Positions 1-5,314 of a stretch of DNA of 6,222 nt are shown piece after piece. Made by a program: the position numbers and the translations under genes. Numbering within the stretch: the stretch's first letter is position 1; each line of letters begins with the position of its first letter. Origin of the DNA: Alphaproteobacteria bacterium (GTDB lineage Bacteria; Pseudomonadota; Alphaproteobacteria; Rhodobacterales; Rhodobacteraceae); assembly GCA_030424705.1 (NCBI GenBank), contig JAUHWJ010000129.1, forward strand, positions 1 through 6,222, in the 5' to 3' direction. Below the pieces are notes generated by a model. The model was not told where the DNA came from. It worked only from the letters and a program-made list of their open reading frames with translations, and did not search any database.

Positions 1-6
1 CATCAC

Positions 7-588
7 ATGCTGCGACGCCTCTACGACTGGACACTCGCCCTCGCCGAGACGCCCCACGCGCTCTGGGCCCTCGCGATCGTCAGCTTCATCGAGAGCTCGG
101 TCTTTCCAATCCCGCCGCATATTCTGCTGATCCCGATGGTGATCGCGCGGCCGGAGGCCTGGGCGCGCATCGCGCTGGTCTGCTCGGTCGCCTCCGTCGC
201 GGGCGGGGTGGCGGGATACGCGCTCGGGGCCTTCGCGTTCGAGAGCATCGGCCGCCCTGTCCTCGAGTTCTACGGCTATGGCGAGAAGTTCGATGTGTTC
301 GCCGCCCAATACAACGAGTTCGGAGCCTGGGCGGTTCTCTTCGCAGGCGTCACGCCGTTTCCCTACAAGATCATCACCATTCTTTCGGGCGCCACCGCGC
401 TCGATTTCTGGGTATTCTTGGTCTCCTCGACCATCGCACGCTTTGCGATCTTCTTCCTGATGGCGGTTCTCCTGTGGAAGATCGGGCCGCCGGTGCGTGT
501 CTTCATCGAGAAGCGGCTCGGCCTGATGGCGACGCTGTTCTTCGTGCTCCTGTTCGGGGGATTCGCGGCCGCGAAATATCTGGTGTGA
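7..588 (+). CDS. YqaA/DedA-type (SNARE-associated) inner membrane protein
   Basis: 193-residue polytopic membrane protein of the YqaA branch of the DedA/VTT superfamily. DedA-type proteins support envelope homeostasis and lipid flipping; a substrate cannot be assigned here. Visible signs are hydrophobic segments at about residues 18-48, 53-78, 105-130, 133-158 and 173-190, the motif ESSVFPIPP at 29-37, and the conserved re-entrant-type stretch GVTPFPYK at 114-121, followed by Arg145 and a basic loop (about 164-171). Residue 38 after the PP is His, where I recall Asp in many relatives. The ATG at 7 gives the N-terminus MLRRLYDWTL expected for the family; only six bases lie upstream, so promoter and ribosome site are not visible. 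Its TGA overlaps the GTG of dsbB (GTGA, 585-588), so the two genes are probably translationally coupled. Family call is firm, exact function is not. Confidence 0.88.
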   Translation: MLRRLYDWTLALAETPHALWALAIVSFIESSVFPIPPHILLIPMVIARPEAWARIALVCSVASVAGGVAGYALGAFAFESIGRPVLEFYGYGEKFDVFAAQYNEFGAWAVLFAGVTPFPYKIITILSGATALDFWVFLVSSTIARFAIFFLMAVLLWKIGPPVRVFIEKRLGLMATLFFVLLFGGFAAAKYLV

Positions 589-1073
589 GCCGCGCGCTCC
601 CGCTTCTCGCGCTGCTCGGCCCCGCCGCCGTGCTCGGCGCCGCGCTCTTCAGCCAATATGTCGGCGGCCTCGCGCCCTGCCAGATGTGTCTTTGGCAGCG
701 CTGGCCGCACGGGATCGCCATTGGCCTCGCCGCGCTCGCGCTCCTGCTCGGCCGGGGCAGGCCGGCGGCGCTCATCCTGCTCCTCGGCGCGCTGGCGCTG
801 CTCGTCGGTTCGGGGCTCGGCGTCTTTCACGCCGGGGTCGAGCTCGCCTGGTGGCAGGGGCCGACGGAATGCTCCGGCGCGCCGGCGACGGGGCTGAGCG
901 CGGCGGACTTCGTGGAGCGGCTCAAGGCGGCGCCGCTGGTCCGCTGCGACGTGGTCGCCTGGTCATTCCTCGGAATATCCATGGCGGGCTGGAACGCGAT
1001 CCTCTCCGCCGGCCTCGCCGGCGTGACGCTGCTCGCCGCGCGGGTTCAGGCGTCGAGTTCGGCGTCCCAGTAA
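585..1073 (+). CDS. dsbB: Disulfide bond formation protein B (DsbB)
   Basis: 162-residue inner membrane quinone reductase that reoxidises the periplasmic thiol oxidase DsbA and passes electrons to ubiquinone. Both functional cysteine pairs are present: Cys32-Gln-Met-Cys35 after the first helix, followed by an Arg at 39 in the position of the quinone-contacting Arg of E. coli DsbB, and Cys96 (in PTECSG) with Cys121 (in VRCDVVAW) in the second periplasmic loop. Four hydrophobic helices (about 5-22, 42-56, 61-80, 127-153) and the length match the family. The frame is open further upstream, but the GTG at 585 is chosen because it gives a normal short N-terminus (VSRALPLL). It overlaps the stop of the upstream membrane gene as GTGA; no good Shine-Dalgarno precedes it, which suggests coupling. 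The 3' end overlaps the convergent HNH gene by 28 bp. DsbA is not in the window. Confidence 0.93.
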   Translation: MSRALPLLALLGPAAVLGAALFSQYVGGLAPCQMCLWQRWPHGIAIGLAALALLLGRGRPAALILLLGALALLVGSGLGVFHAGVELAWWQGPTECSGAPATGLSAADFVERLKAAPLVRCDVVAWSFLGISMAGWNAILSAGLAGVTLLAARVQASSSASQ

Positions 1074-1630
1074 AGATAATCCATCCAGCTCTCGTGGAGG
1101 TGGTTGGGCGGGAACTTCCGGCCCGTGTTGCGAAGCGCCTCGGCCGTCGGACGATGCGGCGGCTTCCGAAGATTCATCCGCGCCTCGCGCAAGGTCAGGC
1201 TCGCCTTGGCTAGATTGCAGGGGGAGCAGGCGGCGACCACGTTCTCCCAGGTTGTGCGCCCGCCGCGGGAGCGGGGGATCACATGGTCGAAGGTCATCTC
1301 CCCGGTCGCGCCGCAATACTGGCAGGTGAACTCGTCTCGCAGGAAGAGGTTGAACCGGGTGAAGGCCGGGTAGAGCGCGGGGCGCACATATTCCTTGAGC
1401 ACCACCACGGAGGGAATGCGCATCTCCATCGAAGGGCTGCGCACAACCTCGTCGTATTCGGCGATGATCTGCACCCGGTCGAGGAAGGAGGCCTTGATCG
1501 CCTCCTGCCATGGCCAGAGGGACAGAGGGAAATATGAAAGCGGGCGGTAATCGGCGTTGAGCACGAGCGCGGGGTGGTCCCGCAACCGCCCCGGGGAGCG
1601 GACGAAGTTCATCGCCGCCGTCCCGGTCAT
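1046..1630 (-). CDS. HNH endonuclease family protein (McrA-like HNH fold)
   Basis: 194 residues. An N-terminal region rich in conserved aromatic and proline residues (ALVLNADYRPLSYFPLSLW, about 21-39) precedes an HNH/zinc-ribbon module. Cys103-x2-Cys106 and Cys135-x2-Cys138 would bind structural zinc. Asp115-His116 is the first catalytic segment, Asn130 the central Asn, and Asn139 follows the second cysteine pair. Such proteins are metal-dependent nucleases; this subtype is a widespread stand-alone chromosomal gene whose physiological role I do not know, and nothing here (no methylase or specificity subunit) suggests a restriction system. The ATG at 1630 has AGGGAG 11 nt upstream; Met7 (1612) is an alternative start with a weaker site. 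A TTGATC/TATAGT promoter candidate lies about 50 nt upstream. The gene converges with dsbB and their coding ends overlap. Confidence 0.92.
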   Translation of the reverse strand: MTGTAAMNFVRSPGRLRDHPALVLNADYRPLSYFPLSLWPWQEAIKASFLDRVQIIAEYDEVVRSPSMEMRIPSVVVLKEYVRPALYPAFTRFNLFLRDEFTCQYCGATGEMTFDHVIPRSRGGRTTWENVVAACSPCNLAKASLTLREARMNLRKPPHRPTAEALRNTGRKFPPNHLHESWMDYLYWDAELDA

Positions 1631-1774
1631 CTCGCGTATCGCTCCCTGAGGGTCATCGCCGCCATCTCCTTATGGGGCGACTATATCTTGCCGCCCCCGC
1701 CGATCAAGCATCAAGATGAGCGAGATCTGCGAAAGAAATATGACTTGTCCACAGGCGAATACGCTGGCCGCGCC
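1631..1774. other. Intergenic region between the VPLPA-CTERM and HNH genes
   Basis: 144 bp between two minus-strand genes. It holds the HNH promoter candidate (1680-1707) and the AGGGAG ribosome site at 1642-1647. I see no stem followed by a T-run that would end transcription of the upstream VPLPA-CTERM gene; only a trivial 4-bp CATC-AA-GATG stem near 1709-1718. Read-through from the upstream gene into the HNH gene is therefore possible. Confidence 0.5.
1680..1707 (-). promoter_or_regulatory. Candidate sigma-70 promoter of the HNH gene
   Basis: On the minus strand a -35-like TTGATC (1702-1707) and a -10-like TATAGT (1680-1685) are separated by 16 bp. They lie in an otherwise very GC-rich setting and point toward the HNH start at 1630, leaving a leader of roughly 40 nt. 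A second CTTGAT copy sits seven bases upstream of the first (CTTGATGCTTGAT). This is motif matching by eye; the start site is inferred. Confidence 0.5.
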
Positions 1775-2446
1775 TCAGGCGGGGCGGCGCGCCCGGAGCA
1801 CGCCGAGCCCGGCGAGGCCGCCGAGAAGGAAGAGGACGGAGGCCGGCAGCGGAACCGCGGAGACGGAGACCGCGTCGACGTCGAACCCGTCCCGCCCGTT
1901 CACGGCCGGGCTGGTGTCGACCAGCGCCAGCCAAGAGAACGGACCGGAGATCGAGATCGTGGCGCCGCCCGCCGTGTTGGCCACGCCGTTCGGAATCTCG
2001 CCCACCTTCTGGAAGCCGAGCGAGAGAAGGTCGGTGAGCCCGAAGGCGCCGTCGAAGGGCGTATAGCCGCCTTCAAGCGCATAGACATCCGCCGTCTCGA
2101 CGAAATTGCAGTTGCCGTTGGCGTTCTGCGGGCCGGTGCAGCCGAAGGTCACCTCGAACACCGTCGCCGCGCGAACAAAGTCGACGCCGAAACCGAACAC
2201 CGCCGCGCCGCCGAGGCCGAGGCTGTAGAAGCCGCCGCCCGAATTCGCGAAGACCGCATCGGGCGCGCCGAGCGCGTTACCGCCCGCTGCCCGGTTCGTA
2301 TTCTTCACCGGCGTCGTCGTGAAGCCCAGTTCGGCCGCCCCGGCGCGCCCGGAGTCGATCTGCGTCGCGAAGACGGTCGCCGCCGCCGCATCCTGAGCCG
2401 AGAAGAGCGCCGCACCGAGCGCCAGAGCCACAACCGCGTTCCGCAT
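1775..2446 (-). CDS. Secreted VPLPA-CTERM sorting-domain protein
   Basis: 223 residues. An N-terminal signal peptide (MRNAVVALALGAALFSAQDAAAA, likely cut near 23/24) is followed by a Gly/Ala/Phe-rich, probably beta-rich domain with one close Cys pair (Cys103, Cys113), then GRDGFDVDAVSV just before the tail. The C-terminus is a tripartite sorting signal: VPLPA at 198-202, a hydrophobic helix (about 203-217), and the basic end RARRPA. In the known model such PEP-CTERM-like tails are recognised and cut by an exosortase, and the protein is delivered to the cell surface or extracellular matrix; the VPLPA subtype is linked to a dedicated exosortase. No exosortase is in this window. The frame is open upstream to 2551, but the ATG at 2446 is chosen because the signal peptide starts exactly there; TGGGG lies seven bases upstream. 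The function of the mature domain is not recognised. Confidence 0.86.
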   Translation of the reverse strand: MRNAVVALALGAALFSAQDAAAATVFATQIDSGRAGAAELGFTTTPVKNTNRAAGGNALGAPDAVFANSGGGFYSLGLGGAAVFGFGVDFVRAATVFEVTFGCTGPQNANGNCNFVETADVYALEGGYTPFDGAFGLTDLLSLGFQKVGEIPNGVANTAGGATISISGPFSWLALVDTSPAVNGRDGFDVDAVSVSAVPLPASVLFLLGGLAGLGVLRARRPA

Positions 2447-2487
2447 CGCACAACCCCACAACACCGGCGTTCCGTCCGCCTGACCTG

Positions 2488-2524
2488 CCGGTCCGTCAAG
2501 GCATACACGCCCCGGTCCGACAAG
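2488..2524. repeat. Two 13-bp direct repeats, 24-bp period, upstream of VPLPA-CTERM gene
   Basis: CCGGTCCGTCAAG (2488-2500) and CCGGTCCGACAAG (2512-2524) match at 12 of 13 positions and start exactly 24 bp apart. On the minus strand they read CTTGTCGGACCGG and CTTGACGGACCGG, facing the gene. The nearer copy ends 41 nt before the ATG at 2446. A further CCGG sits at 2464, again 24 bp away, followed by a shifted TCCGTC, possibly a decayed third copy. Tandem sites of this kind often bind a regulator, but that role is inferred. Confidence 0.6.
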
Positions 2525-2546
2525 AAGGGTTGTCGCGCAATTTGCG
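2518..2546. repeat. Two adjacent short inverted repeats
   Basis: CGACAA (2518-2523) and TTGTCG (2530-2535) form a perfect 6-bp inverted repeat around a 6-nt spacer. Immediately next to it, CGCAA-T-TTGCG (2536-2546) is a perfect 11-bp palindrome with a single central base. The first overlaps the distal 13-bp direct repeat. Either could be an operator half-site pair or a weak RNA hairpin; neither has a T-run that would make it a terminator. Confidence 0.4.
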
Positions 2547-2613
2547 ATCAAGTTGAAACGAAAGCGCGGTTAACGCTCTGGAAACATGGTAAATTATCGG
2601 AAATTCTCGCGCG

Positions 2614-3261
2614 TCAGGCGAGCACGCGCCGCAGGAACTCCGCCGCAAGGCGCAATCCGTCCGGCGCGATGCCGTGGCCGATCCCCCGGCTCACATGCGC
2701 CGTCGCCTCCACGCCCATGCCGTCGAGCCGCGCCTTCATCTCGTGGAGCGCCTTCACCGGAATCACCTCGTCCGCATCGCCATGGACGATAAGGACGGGC
2801 GGCTTCGCGGTCGCCGGCGCAGGGTTCTCCAGGTAGCGGCCGGAGAAGGCGACCATGCCGGCGATCGGCTCCGTCCGGCGGAGCGCGACGTCGAGGCCGA
2901 CCATCGTCCCCTGGCTGAAGCCGACGAGCGCCAACCGGTCCGCGCCCAGCCCCTCCTCCTCCAGCGCCTCGTCGAGATAGGCGGAGAGCGTGGCGGAAGC
3001 GCGCTTCGCCCCCTCGATCATCGCGCTCTCGGGCGAGCCGTCGATCCAGGAGATCGGGAACCACTGATAGCCCATCGGGTTGACGGCGCAGCGCTCCGGC
3101 GCGTTCGGCGCGCGGAAGGCCGTATCCGGCAGAAGGGGCGCCAGCGCCCCGGCGAGGCCGAAGAGATCCTGCCCGTCGGCGCCATAGCCATGCAGGAAGA
3201 TCACGAGGCTTTTCGTCTCGCCCGAGCGCGCGGCGGCGCGCGGCCCTGTCAGGATGCTCAT
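2614..3261 (-). CDS. Alpha/beta-hydrolase esterase (phospholipase/carboxylesterase family)
   Basis: 215-residue cytoplasmic serine hydrolase of the Abhydrolase_2 (acyl-protein thioesterase-like) family; no signal peptide. The oxyanion motif is FLHGYG (22-27). The nucleophile elbow is Gly114-Phe-Ser116-Gln-Gly118, the acid is probably Asp164 in HGDADEVIP (160-168), and the base is His196 in GIGHGI. Length agrees with the 200-230 residues usual for the family. Substrates are likely short-chain carboxylic esters or lysophospholipids; the sequence does not settle which. The ATG at 3261 is preceded by GGGAGGG six bases away and overlaps the stop of the upstream glycosylase gene (ATGA, 3258-3261), so it is translated as part of that operon. 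The frame stays open far upstream in the shadow of the glycosylase, but only this start gives a normal N-terminus. Last gene of the tight minus-strand block. Confidence 0.92.
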   Translation of the reverse strand: MSILTGPRAAARSGETKSLVIFLHGYGADGQDLFGLAGALAPLLPDTAFRAPNAPERCAVNPMGYQWFPISWIDGSPESAMIEGAKRASATLSAYLDEALEEEGLGADRLALVGFSQGTMVGLDVALRRTEPIAGMVAFSGRYLENPAPATAKPPVLIVHGDADEVIPVKALHEMKARLDGMGVEATAHVSRGIGHGIAPDGLRLAAEFLRRVLA

Positions 3262-3881
3262 GTCGCGCCCTCCCTGCCCTTGATGGCGCGGTAGTAGGCG
3301 AAGAGGATGCGCGCCGCAACGGCCCGCCAGGGCCGCCACGCCTCCGCCATCCGCTCCAGTTCCGGAATCGCCGGGCGCGTCTCGAGCCCGTAGAGCGCCC
3401 GCGCCGCCTCGCGGAGCGCGAGGTCGCCCGGCGCGAACACGTCCGCCCGGCCGACCGCGAACATGAGGTAGATCTCCGCCGTCCAGCGCCCGATCCCCGG
3501 CAGCGACGTCAGCGTGGAGACCGCCTCTTCCTCCGGCGCGCCGCGCAGCGCCGCATAGTCGAGCCCCGAGGCGGCGAGCGCCCGCGCATAGGCCGCCTTC
3601 GGCCGGGATAGACCGGCGGCGCGCAGCGCCTCCTCCGGCGCCGCGGCGACGGCCGCTTCCGTCGTCAGGCCGGCCGCCTCCAGCCGCGCCCAGATGCCGG
3701 CGGCGGCGGCGACGGAGATCTGCTGGCTCACGATGGCGTTGAGGAGCGCCGGGAAACCGTCCTCCCGGCGGCGGAGCGGCGGCGGACCTGCAACCTCCAG
3801 CGCATGGGCCATGCGCGGGCAGGAAGCGGAGAGGAAGACGGCGCCCTCCGCCACATCCGCCGCCGTCTCGATGATCCTCAC
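3258..3881 (-). CDS. DNA-3-methyladenine glycosylase II (AlkA-type, HhH-GPD)
   Basis: 207-residue base-excision repair enzyme that removes alkylated purines such as 3-methyladenine, leaving an abasic site. Conserved landmarks: AIVSQQISVAAA (49-60), the helix-hairpin-helix LPGIGRWTAE (127-136) that grips the DNA backbone, and the Gly-Asp segment with catalytic Asp153 in FAPGDLAL (149-156). It lacks the extra N-terminal domain of E. coli AlkA, as is usual for the short bacterial form. The start is GTG at 3881, which overlaps the methyltransferase TGA as GTGA (3878-3881), with GGAAGG eight bases upstream; this gives the N-terminus VRIIETAADV. Longer readings of the frame up to 4052 would lie inside the methyltransferase gene and are low-complexity. 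No Ada or AlkB neighbour and no obvious damage-responsive operator are seen, so expression is probably tied to the operon. Confidence 0.92.
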   Translation of the reverse strand: MRIIETAADVAEGAVFLSASCPRMAHALEVAGPPPLRRREDGFPALLNAIVSQQISVAAAAGIWARLEAAGLTTEAAVAAAPEEALRAAGLSRPKAAYARALAASGLDYAALRGAPEEEAVSTLTSLPGIGRWTAEIYLMFAVGRADVFAPGDLALREAARALYGLETRPAIPELERMAEAWRPWRAVAARILFAYYRAIKGREGAT

Positions 3882-4681
3882 GGGAATAGCCTTCCGAGCA
3901 AGCCGCGCCGCACGCCCCAGCCGGGCGCCGCCCGGTCGAACTTCGCCGCCGCCCGGTCGAAGGCGGAAAGCACATGGCCCGGCAGGCTCCGCTTGAGCAT
4001 CGCCCGCGCCGCCTCCCGCGCCTCCGCGCCCATCGGCCGGTCGAGCGACCACGGCAGATGCAGAGCGGAGACGGCGAGGGCGGCGAGTTCCGCCCGCTTC
4101 ATCGAGAGGTCGAGCATGAAGATGTTCCCGCCCCCGCCCGCGCGCCGCCGCCCTTCGGGCGCCTGGTCGAAGAGATGCTTCGGGCCGATCCCGGACGGCT
4201 CGCGCCCGCGCCGGTGAAGAAGAAGATCATGATGGATCACGATCCGCGAACCTTCCAGCACTTCGGCGAGGTAAAGCGAGTCGAGCAGCGGCCACGGATG
4301 CCTGTGATTGGCGTCCACGAAGGCCATTTCGAACCGTTCGCCATGGCTCATCAGATCCGCCGCCCCGCGCCCGACAAGGCGCGCAAGCGAGACACGCTCC
4401 GCCCCACCAATCTCGCCGAGCAGAAACCCCGTCTCCCGCGACGGATCGCCAAAGAACCGGGCGGAGACGTCATGCGTCACGAACCGCTCGCCGCCATGCG
4501 CCGCCAGCATGAGCCGGATCAGCGCGCCGGAGAGGCCGGACGCCGTCCCGATCTCCACGAACCGCCGCGGGCGCCGCGCTGCCACGGCGTCAAGGATGAA
4601 GCCCGCCTCCTCGACCGTCACGGAGCCCCATCCCTTGCGCCAGTGGTGCGCATGGATCGCAGCGATGCTCTCTCGGTCCAA
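3878..4681 (-). CDS. Class I SAM-dependent methyltransferase (Methyltransf_24-like)
   Basis: 267 residues. The SAM-binding glycine loop is FVEIGTASGLSGALI (41-55), with an acidic residue after the second strand (THD, Asp71). A later strand FEMAFVDANHRH (117-128) carries the Asp-x-x-His arrangement typical of this group, followed by SRIVIHHDLLL (145-155). The C-terminal part (about 200-267) is basic and helical and contains a near-repeat FDRAAAKFDRAA. The substrate is unknown; the family includes small-molecule and sugar O-methyltransferases. The start is taken as TTG at 4681, with GGAGGG five bases upstream. An in-frame TAG, the stop of the upstream thioredoxin gene, lies eight codons before it, so no earlier start is possible; GTG at Val21 is the next alternative but would drop conserved-looking sequence. 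A hairpin covers the ribosome site. The 3' end overlaps the glycosylase start by 4 nt. Confidence 0.82.
   Translation of the reverse strand: MDRESIAAIHAHHWRKGWGSVTVEEAGFILDAVAARRPRRFVEIGTASGLSGALIRLMLAAHGGERFVTHDVSARFFGDPSRETGFLLGEIGGAERVSLARLVGRGAADLMSHGERFEMAFVDANHRHPWPLLDSLYLAEVLEGSRIVIHHDLLLHRRGREPSGIGPKHLFDQAPEGRRRAGGGGNIFMLDLSMKRAELAALAVSALHLPWSLDRPMGAEAREAARAMLKRSLPGHVLSAFDRAAAKFDRAAPGWGVRRGLLGRLFP
3926..3961. repeat. 15-bp perfect direct repeat inside the methyltransferase gene
   Basis: CGCCGCCCGGTCGAA occurs at 3926-3940 and 3947-3961, a period of 21 bp (seven codons). On the coding strand each copy encodes FDRAA, giving FDRAAAKFDRAA near residues 241-252. It looks like a recent in-frame duplication that extends an amphipathic helix by two turns. 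Identity at every codon position argues for a young event. Confidence 0.6.
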
Positions 4682-4704
4682 GGGGGCCCTCCGGCTCGGC
4701 CCCC
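4682..4704 (-). promoter_or_regulatory. GC-rich hairpin covering the methyltransferase ribosome-binding site
   Basis: GGGGGCC (4682-4688) and GGCCCCC (4698-4704) are perfect 7-bp complements around a 9-nt loop and fill nearly the whole 24-bp gap between the thioredoxin stop and the methyltransferase TTG. The GGAGGG ribosome site (4687-4692 on the minus strand) lies partly in the stem. No T-run follows in the direction of transcription, so it looks more like a translational brake or 3'-end stabiliser than a terminator. Function is inferred from position. Confidence 0.5.
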
Positions 4705-4705
4705 C

Positions 4706-5314
4706 CTAACCGCCCGCTACGGCCCCGGAAGTCAAGAGCAGGCGGGAGGCTTCGGCGCTCTCCGCCGTCAGCAGCGCCGCGAGCCAGTCATGCGTCGCCT
4801 CGTCGCCCCAGGGCGCGAGCCCTTCGAAGGCGGCGACGACCTGGCCGAACCGGTCCACCACGATCGTCGTCGGCGTGCCCCGCATGCCGACCTGCGCCGC
4901 GAGGAGATGATCGGGGTCGAGCAGAGGCGGCAGGCCGCCGAGGCCCCGCTTGTCGAGATGCGCGAGCACCTTCGCCGCCGCGTCCTCCTCGTCCACCGAG
5001 ACGGTGACGACGGAGAGCGCCTTTCCCGCATAGCGCTCCTGCAACGCGGCGAGCTTCGGCATCTCCGTCAGGCAGACGGAACACCACGTCGCCCAGAGGG
5101 AAACGACCGCGACCTCGCCGCGAAAGGCCGCGAGCGTCGTCTCCTCCCCGCTCCGCGCATCGGTCAGCGGCGTCTCCGGCGCCGCCACCTCCCGCGTCAC
5201 GCGGATCACCCGATCCTCGAAATATCCGCCCTCGGGCGGCGCGAAGAAGCCCACCGCCGCCTGCCCGGCGATGAAGAGCCCCGTCAGCCCGAAGACGATG
5301 AGAAGGATGCGCAT
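4706..5314 (-). CDS. Membrane-anchored TlpA/ResA-type thioredoxin-fold protein
   Basis: 202 residues. An uncleaved-looking N-terminal hydrophobic segment (about 3-24) would place the rest in the periplasm. The AhpC-TSA/redoxin-type domain follows: LAAFRGEVAVVSLWATWC with active-site Cys78-Ser-Val-Cys81, the strand VVTVSVDEED (102-111), and the cis-proline loop GMRGTPTTIVVD with Pro148. This matches TlpA/ResA proteins, which reduce or exchange disulfides on exported proteins, often in cytochrome biogenesis; no cytochrome genes are in the window, so the partner is unknown. The C-terminal tail after about 184 is Ala/Ser-rich and not conserved in kind. ATG at 5314 has GGGAGG four to five bases upstream. 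It is the first gene of the minus-strand block and is divergent from the YcgN-type gene. Its stop, TAG, is the only TAG used by the genes seen here. Confidence 0.88.
   Translation of the reverse strand: MRILLIVFGLTGLFIAGQAAVGFFAPPEGGYFEDRVIRVTREVAAPETPLTDARSGEETTLAAFRGEVAVVSLWATWCSVCLTEMPKLAALQERYAGKALSVVTVSVDEEDAAAKVLAHLDKRGLGGLPPLLDPDHLLAAQVGMRGTPTTIVVDRFGQVVAAFEGLAPWGDEATHDWLAALLTAESAEASRLLLTSGAVAGG

Larger units (their letters stand above)
2447..2613. promoter_or_regulatory. Intergenic region upstream of the VPLPA-CTERM gene
   Basis: 167 bp between the esterase stop and the VPLPA-CTERM start, both on the minus strand. The part near the esterase (about 2540-2605) is clearly more AT-rich than the rest of the window, as expected for a promoter. 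The part near the VPLPA-CTERM start carries direct and inverted repeats, listed separately. I could not find a convincing -35/-10 pair at correct spacing, so an alternative sigma factor or activator-dependent promoter is possible. No clear terminator for the esterase gene is visible. Confidence 0.5.

Noticed and set aside
474..584. ATG at 474 as the start of dsbB
   Set aside because: It would add a hydrophilic, basic 37-residue segment encoded out of frame inside the membrane-protein gene; DsbB proteins start just before the first helix.
2447..2551. ATG at 2551 as the start of the VPLPA-CTERM protein
   Set aside because: The added 35 residues would bury the signal peptide that begins at Met 2446, and they cover the repeat-rich promoter region.
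1574..2836. 420-codon open frame on the plus strand across the VPLPA-CTERM region
   Set aside because: It is antisense to well-supported minus-strand genes, its translation is Arg/Glu/Ala/Gly-rich low complexity with no motif, and it crosses intergenic DNA. It reflects high GC rather than a gene.
3258..3881. SOS control of the glycosylase gene
   Set aside because: I looked for a GTTC-N7-GTTC-type LexA box of alphaproteobacteria in the intergenic gaps and saw none.
3262..3975. Upstream extension of the esterase frame to a 453-codon product
   Set aside because: The added part is Gly/Arg-rich shadow of the glycosylase gene. The start at 3261 has a strong ribosome site and ATGA overlap.
3882..4052. 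Upstream extension of the glycosylase frame
   Set aside because: The added 57 residues are low complexity and lie inside the methyltransferase gene; the GTG at 3881 fits the family length and the GTGA overlap.
4682..4704. Hairpin as an intrinsic terminator of the thioredoxin gene
   Set aside because: The stem is strong but the sequence after it on the minus strand is TTGGAC, with no T-run, and it overlaps the next gene's ribosome site.
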